This document shows positions 52,720 through 61,712 of a stretch of DNA of 64,000 nucleotides, piece by piece; the stretch's first letter is position 1; the number at the start of each line of letters is the position of its first letter. Both the position numbers and the translations under genes were made by a program. The notes beneath the pieces are model-generated. The model worked only from the letters and a program-made list of their open reading frames with translations. It had not been told where the DNA came from and searched no databases. Source of the stretch: Pseudomonadota bacterium (GTDB taxonomy: Bacteria > Pseudomonadota > Gammaproteobacteria > Burkholderiales > Rhodocyclaceae); the NCBI GenBank assembly GCA_018261895.1, contig JAGTRT010000015.1:18624-82623 (forward strand), read 5' to 3'.

Positions 52720-53844
52720 ATGAATAATCAAAAGCTGTCTTTGCGAACCGGCCAGTCGGCGGCTTCCGATCCGCGTCTGGCCGTGCAGGAGTTGCATGAG
52801 GCCATTGCCCAGCCCGGTCTGGCGCTGGTGGTTTTTTTCTGTTCCAGCGATTACGACCTGGATGTGCTGGCTGCCGAGATCAATGGACGATTTGCCGGTA
52901 CGCCGGTGATCGGCTGCACGACGGCGGGCGAGATCGGTCCGGGCGGCTATCGCAGCGGGGGGCTGGTCGGTGTCGGCTTCGCCGGGGCGGATTTTTCGGC
53001 GGTCGTCGGGCGCGTTGACGGCTTGGTCGGTGCCAATGACCTGGCCGTGCGTAACGAGATCTGGCGTCTGCGTCGACAGATCTCGAATGCGAACGGGGAG
53101 AGTTTTGCGCTGCTCCTGCTGGATGGCCTGAGTGCCTGCGAGGAGTCGATTGCCCATGCCTGTCAGCTGGCGCTCGACAACATTCCGCTGGTTGGCGGTT
53201 CGGCCGGCGATGACCAGCGCTTTGTCTCGACCTGTGTGTTTGCCGACGGGAATTTCCGTTCGGACCGCGCGGTCCTCGCCATCCTGACGACCCGGCTCCC
53301 CTTCAAGGTTTTCCGTTCCCACCATTTCGTCGGTACCTCGGAAATGCTCGTGGTAACCGAGGCGGAGGGGCGCATCGTGCGCGAGATCAATGGCTGGCCG
53401 GCCGCGCAGGCCTACGCCCGGGCGGCCGGCATTGGCGAAGCCGATCTGACACCGGCGCATTTCGCGGCGGCGCCGCTCGTCGTGCGCATCAATGGCAAGG
53501 ATTATGTCCGCTCCATTCAGCAGCGCAATGCGGACGACAGCCTGACACTGTATTGCGCCATTGAGCGCGGCGTGGTGCTGCGGGTGGCGCGCAGCCTTGA
53601 CATGCTCCAGATACGCCGGAACCTGTTCGACGAATTGCGCCAGAGCATCGGCGCGCCGCAGCTCGTGCTGGGGGCGGACTGCGTTCATTGTCAGCTCGAG
53701 GCGCAGGCCATCGATGGCAAGTCGGGCGTCGAGCAGCTCTATCTGGCCAACCGTGTGCTCGGCTTCAGCGGCTACGGCGAGCAATACATGGGCATCCATG
53801 TCAACCAGACCTTTTCCGGCGTGGCGATCGGAGAGGCGGCGTAG
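52720..53844 (+). CDS. FIST-domain sensory protein
   Basis: 374 residues from ATG 52720 (MNNQKLSLRTGQ). FIST_N (about 30-220; VIGCTTAGEIGPGGYRSGGL and VGGSAGDDQRF) and FIST_C (about 220-370) bind small ligands, probably amino acids. No signal peptide. It heads an operon with a diguanylate cyclase and a histidine kinase and likely feeds ligand information to them. Confidence 0.85.
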   Translation: MNNQKLSLRTGQSAASDPRLAVQELHEAIAQPGLALVVFFCSSDYDLDVLAAEINGRFAGTPVIGCTTAGEIGPGGYRSGGLVGVGFAGADFSAVVGRVDGLVGANDLAVRNEIWRLRRQISNANGESFALLLLDGLSACEESIAHACQLALDNIPLVGGSAGDDQRFVSTCVFADGNFRSDRAVLAILTTRLPFKVFRSHHFVGTSEMLVVTEAEGRIVREINGWPAAQAYARAAGIGEADLTPAHFAAAPLVVRINGKDYVRSIQQRNADDSLTLYCAIERGVVLRVARSLDMLQIRRNLFDELRQSIGAPQLVLGADCVHCQLEAQAIDGKSGVEQLYLANRVLGFSGYGEQYMGIHVNQTFSGVAIGEAA

Positions 53845-53847
53845 GGG

Positions 53848-54993
53848 ATGGCTGTCGATGTATGCCTTCCGGTACAGGAGGCCGCCTTGCGGGCCGAGAT
53901 CGGCCGCCTGGAGAAGATCATCGCGGCGCTGATTGCGCGCGCCGAGACGGGGAACGGCCAGCCCACCGATTTTGGCGTTTTCGAGACCACGGTCCTGCTC
54001 GAGGACGAGGTCCGCACGCGCACCAGCGAGCTTAACGCCGCCATGCGGCTGCTCGAACAGTCCAATCGCGCGCTGCACGAGTCGCGGGCGAAGTTTCAGG
54101 CCATTTTCGACCTGATGCCCGATCCCGTCACCCTGTCGTCGCTCGACGGCACCCTGCTCGAAGTCAGCCGCAGCTTTGCCGAGTTCTTCGGCTACACGCC
54201 GGCGGAGATGACCGGCCACCAGAGCGGCCCGGAGGACCTCTCGCTGTGGGCCGATCCGCTCGACCGGGTCCGTTACCTGGCGGCGCTCGAGGCCGGCAAC
54301 GGTGCCACCACCGGCTTTTCCTGCACGGCGCGGCGCAAGGGCGGCCAGTTGGCGCATATTTCCATTTCCAGTCGCGTCGTCGCCGTCGAGGGCGCCCGTT
54401 TTCTCGTCACCGAATTCCACGACGTCACCGAATCGACGCGGCAGGGACAAAAGCTGCGCAAGCTGGCCGAACACGATGCGCTGACCGGCCTGCCCAACCG
54501 GCTGATCGTGCTCGACCGCCTGCAGCAGGCCATGGCGCTGGCGCGGCGCAGTGGCGGGGCACTGGCCGTGGCCTATCTCGACCTCGACGGCTTCAAGGCG
54601 ATCAACGACCGCTATGGCCACCAGGCCGGCGACCAGGTGCTCGTGGAAGTGGCCCGGCGCCTGAAATCGGCGGTCAGGGCGAGCGATACGGCCTGCCGCC
54701 TGGGCGGTGACGAATTTGCCATCCTCCTGCAGGGCGATGGTGGCGGCGAAAGCTTCGAAGAGGTATTGCAACGTATCCTCGTGGCGCTGCGCCAGCCTTA
54801 CGGGCTGGACATCGGCGTTGCCGACGATATCGGCGCCAGTATCGGCTACACGCTCTTCCCCGACGACGATGCCGCGCCGCAGGTACTGCTCGATCATGCC
54901 GATCACGCCATGTATCAAGCCAAGCACGACGGCAAGAACTGCTGTCGCCGCTTTTTCCCGCCACCGGAGAACGGAAGGAATGGTCATGAGTGA
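53848..54993 (+). CDS. PAS-GGDEF diguanylate cyclase
   Basis: 381 residues. The amino module (about 10-80) is helical with GVFETTVLLEDEVRTRTSEL, shared with the next gene; PAS at about 85-200; GGDEF at about 210-370 (RLGGDEFAIL intact). Likely makes c-di-GMP in response to FIST. It starts 3 bp after the FIST gene and overlaps the kinase by 8 bp. Confidence 0.9.
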   Translation: MAVDVCLPVQEAALRAEIGRLEKIIAALIARAETGNGQPTDFGVFETTVLLEDEVRTRTSELNAAMRLLEQSNRALHESRAKFQAIFDLMPDPVTLSSLDGTLLEVSRSFAEFFGYTPAEMTGHQSGPEDLSLWADPLDRVRYLAALEAGNGATTGFSCTARRKGGQLAHISISSRVVAVEGARFLVTEFHDVTESTRQGQKLRKLAEHDALTGLPNRLIVLDRLQQAMALARRSGGALAVAYLDLDGFKAINDRYGHQAGDQVLVEVARRLKSAVRASDTACRLGGDEFAILLQGDGGGESFEEVLQRILVALRQPYGLDIGVADDIGASIGYTLFPDDDAAPQVLLDHADHAMYQAKHDGKNCCRRFFPPPENGRNGHE

Positions 54994-56071
54994 AGACCGT
55001 CTGCACGAGCTGGCCGCCGAGAACATCCGCCTCAAAAAGATGGTCAGCGCCCTCATGGATCGGGCCGAACAAGGGCTGAGTGCCGATGGTTCGGGCTTCT
55101 CCCTGTTCGAGACGACGATCATGCTCGAACGCCAGATCAAGGCGCGTACCCAGGCGCTCGAAGTGGCGCTGCACGACAACGAGCAGATCAATCGCGCGCT
55201 GCTCGCCGCCAAGCAGCAGCTGGAGCAGGAGAAGGACGAGCAGAGCAAGCTGATCGACAAGTTGGCCGAAATCCACAGCCAGTTGCTGCAGGCAGAGAAG
55301 CTCGCCTCCATCGGCCAGTTGGCCGCCGGCGTAGCTCACGAAATCAACAATCCGATCGGCTTCGTGAATTCCAATCTGGGCACGCTGAAGGGCTATGTGG
55401 CCGACCTGCTCGGCCTGATCGATGCCTATCAGGCCGTCGAGGAACAGCTTCCCGATTCGCCGCAAAAGGACATTCTGGCCGCCGAGCGCCAGCGCGTCGA
55501 TCTCGCTTTTCTGCGCCAGGACGTCGTCGATCTTCTGGCCGAATCCATCGATGGAGCCGGTCGTGTGCGGCACATCGTCCAGGATCTGCGCGATTTCTCG
55601 CGCACCGGCGAGGTGTCCTGGGAGGCCGCCGACTTGCATGCCGGGCTCGACAGCACGCTCAATCTGCTGGCCAGCGAGTTGCGCGACAAGGCCGAAATCG
55701 TGCGGGAATATGGCGAGCTGCCACGGGTCGAATGCATTCCCTCGCAGATCAACCAGGTGTTCATGAATCTGCTGGGCAATGCCGCCCACGCCATTGCCGG
55801 GCACGGCACCATCACGCTGCGCTCCGGGTGCGCCGGGGATCAGGTCTGGATTTCGGTGACCGATACCGGCGCCGGTATCGCCGCCGATCATCTGGCGAAA
55901 ATATTCGACCCGTTCTTCACCACCAGGCCGGTCGGCAAGGGCTCCGGTCTCGGTTTGTCCATGGCCTATCGCATCGTCGACCAGCACCACGGCCGTATCG
56001 ATGTCAGCAGCCAGCCAGGCCAGGGCAGCTGTTTCACCATTTGGCTGCCGATAAGGCAACAGGCAGCCTAG
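54986..56071 (+). CDS. Soluble sensor histidine kinase
   Basis: 361 residues; the start ATG 54986 has GGAAGG 6 bases upstream, ATG 54980 also possible. The amino module with SLFETTIMLERQIKARTQAL repeats that of the previous gene. The HisKA box is GQLAAGVAHEINNPIGFVNS and the ATPase has FMNLLGNAAHAIAG, DTGAGIAADH and GLGLSMAYRIV. No membrane helix, so it senses cytoplasmic signals, likely from FIST. No cognate regulator adjoins. Confidence 0.9.
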   Translation: MSEDRLHELAAENIRLKKMVSALMDRAEQGLSADGSGFSLFETTIMLERQIKARTQALEVALHDNEQINRALLAAKQQLEQEKDEQSKLIDKLAEIHSQLLQAEKLASIGQLAAGVAHEINNPIGFVNSNLGTLKGYVADLLGLIDAYQAVEEQLPDSPQKDILAAERQRVDLAFLRQDVVDLLAESIDGAGRVRHIVQDLRDFSRTGEVSWEAADLHAGLDSTLNLLASELRDKAEIVREYGELPRVECIPSQINQVFMNLLGNAAHAIAGHGTITLRSGCAGDQVWISVTDTGAGIAADHLAKIFDPFFTTRPVGKGSGLGLSMAYRIVDQHHGRIDVSSQPGQGSCFTIWLPIRQQAA

Positions 56072-56158
56072 GCGGAACGCTTTGTCCCGGGCGGGCAGGG
56101 GTCTGTGATTGAGGGTGGCCGGATGATATGCCCCCGGCAATCAAGGTAAAATTCCGCG

Positions 56159-57049
56159 ATGAACTGGCCCGCCCTCAAGGAAAAACTCGATCTCTACGAA
56201 AAGCTGATGCGGCTCGACAAGCCGATCGGCATCTTGCTGCTGCTCTGGCCGACGCTCTGGGCGCTGTGGCTGTCTGCCCTCGGCCGGCCCGACTGGTGGG
56301 TGGTCTGGGTATTCATCCTCGGCACCGTGCTCATGCGCTCGGCCGGCTGCGTCATCAACGACTACGCCGACCGCGATTTCGACCGGCATGTCGAGCGGAC
56401 GAAGGAACGACCGCTGACGGCCGGCAAGGTGACGACCAAGGAAGCCCTGGCCCTGTTTGCCGGGCTGTCGCTGATCGCTTTTGCGCTGGTCCTGATGCTC
56501 GGCAACACGCTGGTCATCTGGCTGTCGGTGCCGGCACTCTTCCTCGCGGCGAGCTATCCCTTCACCAAGCGCTTCCTGGCCATTCCGCAGGCCTACCTCG
56601 GCATCGCCTTCGGCTTCGGCATTCCGATGGCGTACGCCGCGCATCTCGGCGAAGTACCGGGCGAAGCGTGGTGGCTGCTGCTCGCCAACGTCTTCTGGGC
56701 CGTGGCCTACGACACCGAATACGCCATGGTCGACCGCGAGGACGACCTCAAGATCGGCATCAAGACCTCGGCCATCACCTTCGGGCGCTACGACGTCGCG
56801 GCCATCATGCTGTGCTACGCGGCGACGCTCGGCATCATCGGCTGGATCGGCTTCACTCTCCATCTCACCTGGCCCTTCTTCACCGGCCTTGCCATCGCCG
56901 CCGGCATCATGGGCGTGCATTACACCTGGATCCGCGGCCGCGAGCGCATGCCGTGCTTCAAGGCCTTCCTGCACAACAACTGGGTCGGCATGGTGATTTT
57001 CCTCGGCATCGTCGCCGAGTTTCTGGTGTCCGGGCGGACGCTGGGATGA
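56159..57049 (+). CDS. ubiA: 4-hydroxybenzoate octaprenyltransferase
   Basis: 296 residues, inner-membrane prenyltransferase, second step of ubiquinone synthesis. The two Asp-rich sites are [20 protein letters not shown] and [20 protein letters not shown]. About eight helices follow. It overlaps a cytochrome gene (ATGA) and shares the transcript with ubiD. Confidence 0.97.
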   Translation: MNWPALKEKLDLYEKLMRLDKPIGILLLLWPTLWALWLSALGRPDWWVVWVFILGTVLMRSAGCVINDYADRDFDRHVERTKERPLTAGKVTTKEALALFAGLSLIAFALVLMLGNTLVIWLSVPALFLAASYPFTKRFLAIPQAYLGIAFGFGIPMAYAAHLGEVPGEAWWLLLANVFWAVAYDTEYAMVDREDDLKIGIKTSAITFGRYDVAAIMLCYAATLGIIGWIGFTLHLTWPFFTGLAIAAGIMGVHYTWIRGRERMPCFKAFLHNNWVGMVIFLGIVAEFLVSGRTLG

Positions 57050-57489
57050 AGGATTTCCATTTTGGCCTTTTTTTCCTGTTGACCGTGACATTCGGGGTTG
57101 CCGGGTCGGTCTGCGCCGAAGACAGGCGCCAACTCGCCATCCTGCCGCCGCCGGCACAGGAATCGCTGCGCCAGGAAATGCTCGACAACCTCGTCGCGGT
57201 GAACGAAGTGCTGGCCTTGATGGCCGCCGGCAAGGTTCGCGAAGCCGGCGAGCTGGCCGAGCTCAAACTCGGCGTGTCGGCCATGGGCAAGCATCGCGGC
57301 AAACCTTTTGATGCACGCCCTGGTCCGCACATGCCGCCGGCCATGCACGGCATCGGCATGGATGGCCACAAGGCGGTGAGTGAGTTCGCTGCCGTGGCCA
57401 AAACCGGCGACCGCGACAAGGCGCTGGCCCTGTTGCCCAATCTCACCGCAGCCTGTGTGGGCTGTCATGCGGCGTATCGCACGCGATGA
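57046..57489 (+). CDS. Exported c-type cytochrome with carboxyl CxxCH
   Basis: 147 residues. The single heme site CVGCH is near the end ([12 protein letters not shown]), as in cytochrome c'/c-556 four-helix proteins. Unusual: the signal peptide (about 2-17, [13 protein letters not shown]) is encoded by a copy of the dispersed repeat (57051-57096). It is paralogous to the next gene ([17 protein letters not shown] vs [17 protein letters not shown]). Confidence 0.82.
   Translation: MKDFHFGLFFLLTVTFGVAGSVCAEDRRQLAILPPPAQESLRQEMLDNLVAVNEVLALMAAGKVREAGELAELKLGVSAMGKHRGKPFDARPGPHMPPAMHGIGMDGHKAVSEFAAVAKTGDRDKALALLPNLTAACVGCHAAYRTR
57051..57096 (+). repeat. Dispersed repeat copy I (signal peptide of cytochrome)
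   Basis: Left arm GGATTTCCATTTTGGCC, core TTTCCTGTTGACCGTGACAT with a single G to T change. Starts inside the ubiA/cytochrome junction. Confidence 0.9.
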
Positions 57490-58115
57490 AAGCGGCGGCC
57501 GTCCTGCTCGGGCTTGCCTGGCTGGCGCTGGCGCCGGGCGCCCTCGGGGCGACGCCGCCAGCCAAAAAACCGGTCGCAGCCAAGAAGACGGCAACGCCGC
57601 CGAAAACCGCAGCGGCGAGGAAGCCGGCGGCGGTCAAAAAGCCTGTTCCCGCCAAAAAGGCGCTACCAGCGCCGCCGAAGCCCGCCGATGTGACGGCCCG
57701 GAAACCCGCTCCGGCACCGTTGCCGGCCGTCAGCGATGGCGCCCATGACGAGCGCGAACTGATCAAGATGCCGTCGCCGGCACGGCTGGCCCTGCGCGCT
57801 GAGATGCGCGACCGGATGGCGGCCCTCGACGCGGTGCTGCAGCGCCTAAACGAGGGCAAGGTCGAGGAGGCCGGCCAGATTGCCCAGCTTCGCCTCGGCA
57901 TCGCCGTTTGGTGGAATCACACCAGACTGCCGGCGAATGCCCAGCCGGAGCCGTACATGCCACCGGCCATGCAGACGCTGGCGCTCGACGGCTACAAGGC
58001 GGCGAGCGATTTCGCCACCGTCGCGCTCACCGGCGACCGCCACACCGCCACCGCCATGCTGCCGCAACTGACCGGCAGTTGTACCCAATGTCACCAGGCC
58101 TACCGAATCCGATGA
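57486..58115 (+). CDS. Exported c-type cytochrome with Lys/Ala/Pro-rich region
   Basis: 209 residues. Signal peptide (about 1-21), then about 60 residues of AKK/PAK repeats like histone H1, then a four-helix domain ending [11 protein letters not shown]. It is paralogous to the previous cytochrome. The basic spacer may tether it to membrane or peptidoglycan. It overlaps ubiD by 4 bp. Confidence 0.8.
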   Translation: MKAAAVLLGLAWLALAPGALGATPPAKKPVAAKKTATPPKTAAARKPAAVKKPVPAKKALPAPPKPADVTARKPAPAPLPAVSDGAHDERELIKMPSPARLALRAEMRDRMAALDAVLQRLNEGKVEEAGQIAQLRLGIAVWWNHTRLPANAQPEPYMPPAMQTLALDGYKAASDFATVALTGDRHTATAMLPQLTGSCTQCHQAYRIR

Positions 58116-59575
58116 AATACCACGACTTGCGCGACTTCATGTCGCAACTGGAAAAGACCGGCGAACTCAAGCGCGTCGGCGTCGAGGTCGATACCCGCCT
58201 CGAAATGACCGAAATCTGCGACCGCGTCCTGCGCGCCGAAGGGCCGGCGATTCTTTTTGAAAAGCCGAAAGGGCACACGATTCCCGTGCTGGCCAACCTG
58301 TTCGGCACCCCGAAGCGCGTCGCGCTCGGCATGGGCGAGGAGTCGGTGAGCGCGTTGCGCGAAGTCGGCAAGCTGCTGGCGTATCTGAAGGAACCCGAGC
58401 CGCCCAAGGGGCTCAAGGACGCCTGGGACAAGCTGCCGATTTTGAAGCAGGTGCTCAACATGACGCCGAAAAAGGTGTCGAGCGCGCCGTGTCAGGAAAT
58501 CGTCTGGGAGGGCAAGGACGTCGATCTGGCCAAGCTGCCGATCCAGCATTGCTGGCCGGGCGACATCGCGCCGCTCATCACCTGGGGCCTGGTCGTCACG
58601 CGCGGGCCGCACAAGAACCGTCAGAACCTCGGCATCTACCGCCAGCAGGTGCTCGGGCCGAACAAGGTGATCATGCGCTGGCTGGCGCATCGTGGCGGGG
58701 CGCTGGATTTCCGTGAGTTTCAACTGGCCAATCCGGGCCAGCCGTTCCCGGTGGCGGTGGTGCTCGGCTGCGATCCGGCGACCATCCTCGGTGCCGTGAC
58801 GCCGGTGCCCGATTCGTTGTCCGAATACCAGTTCGCCGGCCTGCTGCGCGGCGGCAAGACCGAACTGACGCAATGCCTGGGCTCGACGCTGCAAGTGCCG
58901 GCTTCGGCCGAGATCGTGCTCGAAGGCGTGATTCACCCCGGCGAAATGGCGCTCGAAGGCCCTTACGGTGACCACACCGGCTACTACAACGAGCAGGCCG
59001 AATTCCCCGTCTTCACCATCGAGCGCATGACCATGCGCAAGAACCCGATCTACCACAGCACCTACACCGGCAAGCCGCCCGACGAACCTGCCGTGCTTGG
59101 CGTCGCGCTCAACGAGGTCTTCGTGCCGCTGCTCCAGAAGCAGTACCCGGAGATCGTCGATTTCTACCTGCCGCCGGAAGGCTGCTCGTACCGCATGGCC
59201 ATTGTCTCGATCAAGAAGGCTTACCCAGGCCACGCCAAGCGCATCATGTTCGGCATCTGGAGTTTTCTGCGCCAGTTCATGTATACCAAGACCATCATCG
59301 TGGTGGACGACGACATCGACATCCGCGACTGGAAGGAAGTGGTCTGGGCGATGACGACGCGCATGGACGCGACGCGCGACACGACGCTGGTCGACAACAC
59401 GCCCATCGATTACCTCGACTTCGCCTCGCCGGTGGCCGGCCTCGGTTCCAAGATGGGCCTGGATGCGACCAACAAGTGGCCGGGCGAGACGAACCGTGAA
59501 TGGGGGCGGCCGATTGTCATGGACGACGGCGTCAAGAAGCGCGTCGATGCGATGTGGCAGGAACTCGGCCTGTGA
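58112..59575 (+). CDS. ubiD: 4-hydroxy-3-polyprenylbenzoate decarboxylase
   Basis: 487 residues. UbiD uses prenylated FMN to decarboxylate the ubiquinone intermediate. Signatures: [20 protein letters not shown], the prFMN-binding [20 protein letters not shown] and [18 protein letters not shown] with the catalytic acids. Start ATG 58112 overlaps the cytochrome stop. Confidence 0.97.
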   Translation: MKYHDLRDFMSQLEKTGELKRVGVEVDTRLEMTEICDRVLRAEGPAILFEKPKGHTIPVLANLFGTPKRVALGMGEESVSALREVGKLLAYLKEPEPPKGLKDAWDKLPILKQVLNMTPKKVSSAPCQEIVWEGKDVDLAKLPIQHCWPGDIAPLITWGLVVTRGPHKNRQNLGIYRQQVLGPNKVIMRWLAHRGGALDFREFQLANPGQPFPVAVVLGCDPATILGAVTPVPDSLSEYQFAGLLRGGKTELTQCLGSTLQVPASAEIVLEGVIHPGEMALEGPYGDHTGYYNEQAEFPVFTIERMTMRKNPIYHSTYTGKPPDEPAVLGVALNEVFVPLLQKQYPEIVDFYLPPEGCSYRMAIVSIKKAYPGHAKRIMFGIWSFLRQFMYTKTIIVVDDDIDIRDWKEVVWAMTTRMDATRDTTLVDNTPIDYLDFASPVAGLGSKMGLDATNKWPGETNREWGRPIVMDDGVKKRVDAMWQELGL

Positions 59576-60069
59576 CCGTGAGGGTCGCTCCGGTCGATCT
59601 TTACGACCCGGTGCAGGCCGTGTGCTGGCTGGCCTTGCTCGACCACTACGCGCAGGACCCAATGGGCGGCGGTGACGGCCTCTCCGATTTTGCCAAGCTC
59701 AACCTGGTGCACGCCATCCGCGAAGTGCCCGGCTACCACGGCGCGCTGGCCTGGCTCGACGGCGAGGCGGTGGGCCAGATCAACTGCTTTGCCGGCTTTT
59801 CCACCTTCGCCGCGCGGCCGCTGCTCAACGTTCACGACATCGTCGTCCATGCCTCGGTCCGCGGCCAGGGCATCGGCCAGGCGCTGCTGGCCTGGGCTGA
59901 AGCACGTGCCCGCGAGCTGGGTTGCTGCAAGCTGACGCTCGAAGTGCTGTCCAACAACACGCGGGCGATGGCGTCCTACCAACAGGCCGGCTACGCGCCG
60001 TATGTGCTCGACCCGGCCGCCGGCCACGCGCTGCTCATGCAGAAAATCCTTCCGGAGGAAGCCTCATGA
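59572..60069 (+). CDS. GNAT-family acetyltransferase
   Basis: 165 residues from GTG 59572, overlapping ubiD (GTGA). The acetyl-CoA loop is [20 protein letters not shown] and the carboxyl [14 protein letters not shown] is typical. Substrate unknown. It is coupled to the next gene (ATGA). Confidence 0.85.
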   Translation: MTVRVAPVDLYDPVQAVCWLALLDHYAQDPMGGGDGLSDFAKLNLVHAIREVPGYHGALAWLDGEAVGQINCFAGFSTFAARPLLNVHDIVVHASVRGQGIGQALLAWAEARARELGCCKLTLEVLSNNTRAMASYQQAGYAPYVLDPAAGHALLMQKILPEEAS

Positions 60070-60476
60070 ATGATCCCGTTCCCGCACCCGATCTGGGCGG
60101 CGTCCGCCCCTCGCTCGTCCAGCTCACGCATTTCATCTACGGCCTGCACGCCATCGCCGTGTTCATCGGCATCACCTCGGCGGCGACGGTGGCTGGCGGC
60201 TTCGTCTTCGGCCTGCCCTCGCTGTGCGCCGTCTTCCTCAACTACCTGAAAAGCGGCGATGTGCGCGGCACCTGGCTGGAAAGCCATTTCCGCTGGCAGA
60301 TCCGCACCTTCTGGTTCACCGCGCTTTGGCTCGTGGTCTACGGCTTGCTCATCGTCACGCTGATCGGCATTCCGCTGGCGTGGATGCTGATCGCTGTTCT
60401 CGGCCTGTGGGTCGGCTACCGTGTCGTGCGCGGCTGGGTGGCGCTGTTCGGCGTCCGGGCCATCGACAACCAGTGA
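60066..60476 (+). CDS. Small DUF4870-like membrane protein
   Basis: 136 residues. Three helices (about 20-50, 75-95 and 97-120). It starts [40 protein letters not shown] resembles DUF4870-type proteins. Last gene of the ubiA operon. Confidence 0.7.
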   Translation: MNDPVPAPDLGGVRPSLVQLTHFIYGLHAIAVFIGITSAATVAGGFVFGLPSLCAVFLNYLKSGDVRGTWLESHFRWQIRTFWFTALWLVVYGLLIVTLIGIPLAWMLIAVLGLWVGYRVVRGWVALFGVRAIDNQ

Positions 60477-60536
60477 ATTGGCGGGACCAAAGACCCGCTT
60501 TAATGTTTCGTTAACTGCGAAGCAGACCGCTCGCTT

Positions 60537-60989
60537 TCAGAAGCCGAGCCCGAAACAGGCGATGGCCACGGTCGCCACGCCCAGTGCGAGATTGATGGCG
60601 ACCCGCTGGCGGATGGCGTTCATCGCCGCACCGGCGGCCGGCCAGTCCTGAGCCGCCACGCCTGCCCGTAGCCGCGGGTAGTCGCGCAAGCTGATGATGG
60701 CGAAGATGGCGGTCATCACGAGGCCGCTGCTCAGCATGAGGTGCCAGCTCAGCGGGGCGGCGGCGAAGCCGACGTTGAGCAGGCGGGCGATGCCGCTGAG
60801 CAATATCAAAGCGATGGCGACGGCGACCACCTTGAAGAAACGACCGAGCACCCCGGCCAGCAACGGCAGGCGTTGCGGCAGGGGCAGTTGTTCGGCGGCC
60901 ACCGGGCGCAGGCAGAAGTGGGCGAAGAACATGCCGCCCACCCAGACGATGACACCGGCGAGGTGAAGGAAAAGCAGGGTGGCGCGCAT
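60537..60989 (-). CDS. CopD-like membrane protein
   Basis: 150 residues, four helices. The amino end LLFLHLAGVIVWVGGMFFAH is the CopD-type motif with HxxxxxWxGG. Members are linked with copper or heme handling. The next leftward gene upstream is 16 bp away, so they may be an operon. Confidence 0.78.
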   Translation of the reverse strand: MRATLLFLHLAGVIVWVGGMFFAHFCLRPVAAEQLPLPQRLPLLAGVLGRFFKVVAVAIALILLSGIARLLNVGFAAAPLSWHLMLSSGLVMTAIFAIISLRDYPRLRAGVAAQDWPAAGAAMNAIRQRVAINLALGVATVAIACFGLGF

Positions 60990-61004
60990 GGGAAATCCTT
61001 GGGG

Positions 61005-61712
61005 TCAGGGTTGCTTGAGGTAGTGCCGCAGCATGGCCAGCGAGCGGCGGTAACTGTGGGCGATCTGTGCCGCCTCGTAACGATGTTCGGCGCCGACCGG
61101 GCAGGCCTGGCGGGCCAGGCAACCTTCGGCGCAACGGGATTCGGGTTGCAGGCGGTAGCCGCTGCAGGTCTGCAGGTTGAAGTGGCCGCCGACCAGCGCG
61201 TCGGCCGGGCAGGCGGTGAGGCAAGGGGTCGACCGGCAGTCGAGGCAGGGGTTCCCACGGTCAACCGGAAAAAAGGCCGAAAATTGAAAATCGATGAGCA
61301 CGGCCGCCCGGTAGGCGTACCAGCTGCCCCATTCGTTATCGACGCCAACCATGAACGGCGAGGTGTGGTGCCAGCCGGCCAGCTTGCCGAGCGCCTGCAG
61401 GCCGACCGGTTGCTCGCCCGGATAGACGATGCGATACGCCCGGCCGGGAAGCTGGGCGGCCAGCCAGGACTCGACGGTGCGCACGGTGTAGTCGTCGATC
61501 GGGTGCTCGCTGGCGATGCCGCTGGCCTGCACGCACGCCCACAGCCGCCGACCGCCGTGGCCGAGCAGGACGAGCTGGCGATAGCCCGTCGTGTCGCCCA
61601 GCGTTTGCCGAAGGTCGGCCGGCAGGGCGTCGAGGTCGAAGACGAACTGCCGGTTCAGCCCCGCTTCGGCCAGTGAGTCGCCGGGGAAAGGTGGGCGCTC
61701 ACTCATTTTCAA
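61005..61712 (-). CDS. Ferredoxin-like iron-sulfur protein
   Basis: 235 residues (alternative start 61706). The carboxyl half has NPCLDCRSTPCLTACPADAL, a [4Fe-4S] ligand set, and more cysteines (CAEGCLARQACPVG). It recalls the QueG family but is shorter, and a QueG role is not claimed. A copy of the dispersed repeat (61251-61293) is read in frame as DFQFSAFFPVDRG just before the first ligand cysteine. It overlaps dacB by 14 bp. Confidence 0.75.
   Translation of the reverse strand: MKMSERPPFPGDSLAEAGLNRQFVFDLDALPADLRQTLGDTTGYRQLVLLGHGGRRLWACVQASGIASEHPIDDYTVRTVESWLAAQLPGRAYRIVYPGEQPVGLQALGKLAGWHHTSPFMVGVDNEWGSWYAYRAAVLIDFQFSAFFPVDRGNPCLDCRSTPCLTACPADALVGGHFNLQTCSGYRLQPESRCAEGCLARQACPVGAEHRYEAAQIAHSYRRSLAMLRHYLKQP
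61251..61293 (-). repeat. Dispersed repeat copy J (inside ferredoxin-like gene)
   Basis: Left arm GATTTTCAATTTTCGGCC and core TTTCCGGTTGACCGTGGG on the minus strand. T-rich subtype, in frame. Confidence 0.9.

Noticed and set aside
61005..61712. Calling the iron-sulfur protein QueG
   Set aside because: It is shorter than QueG and lacks parts I would expect; only the ferredoxin-like part is clear.
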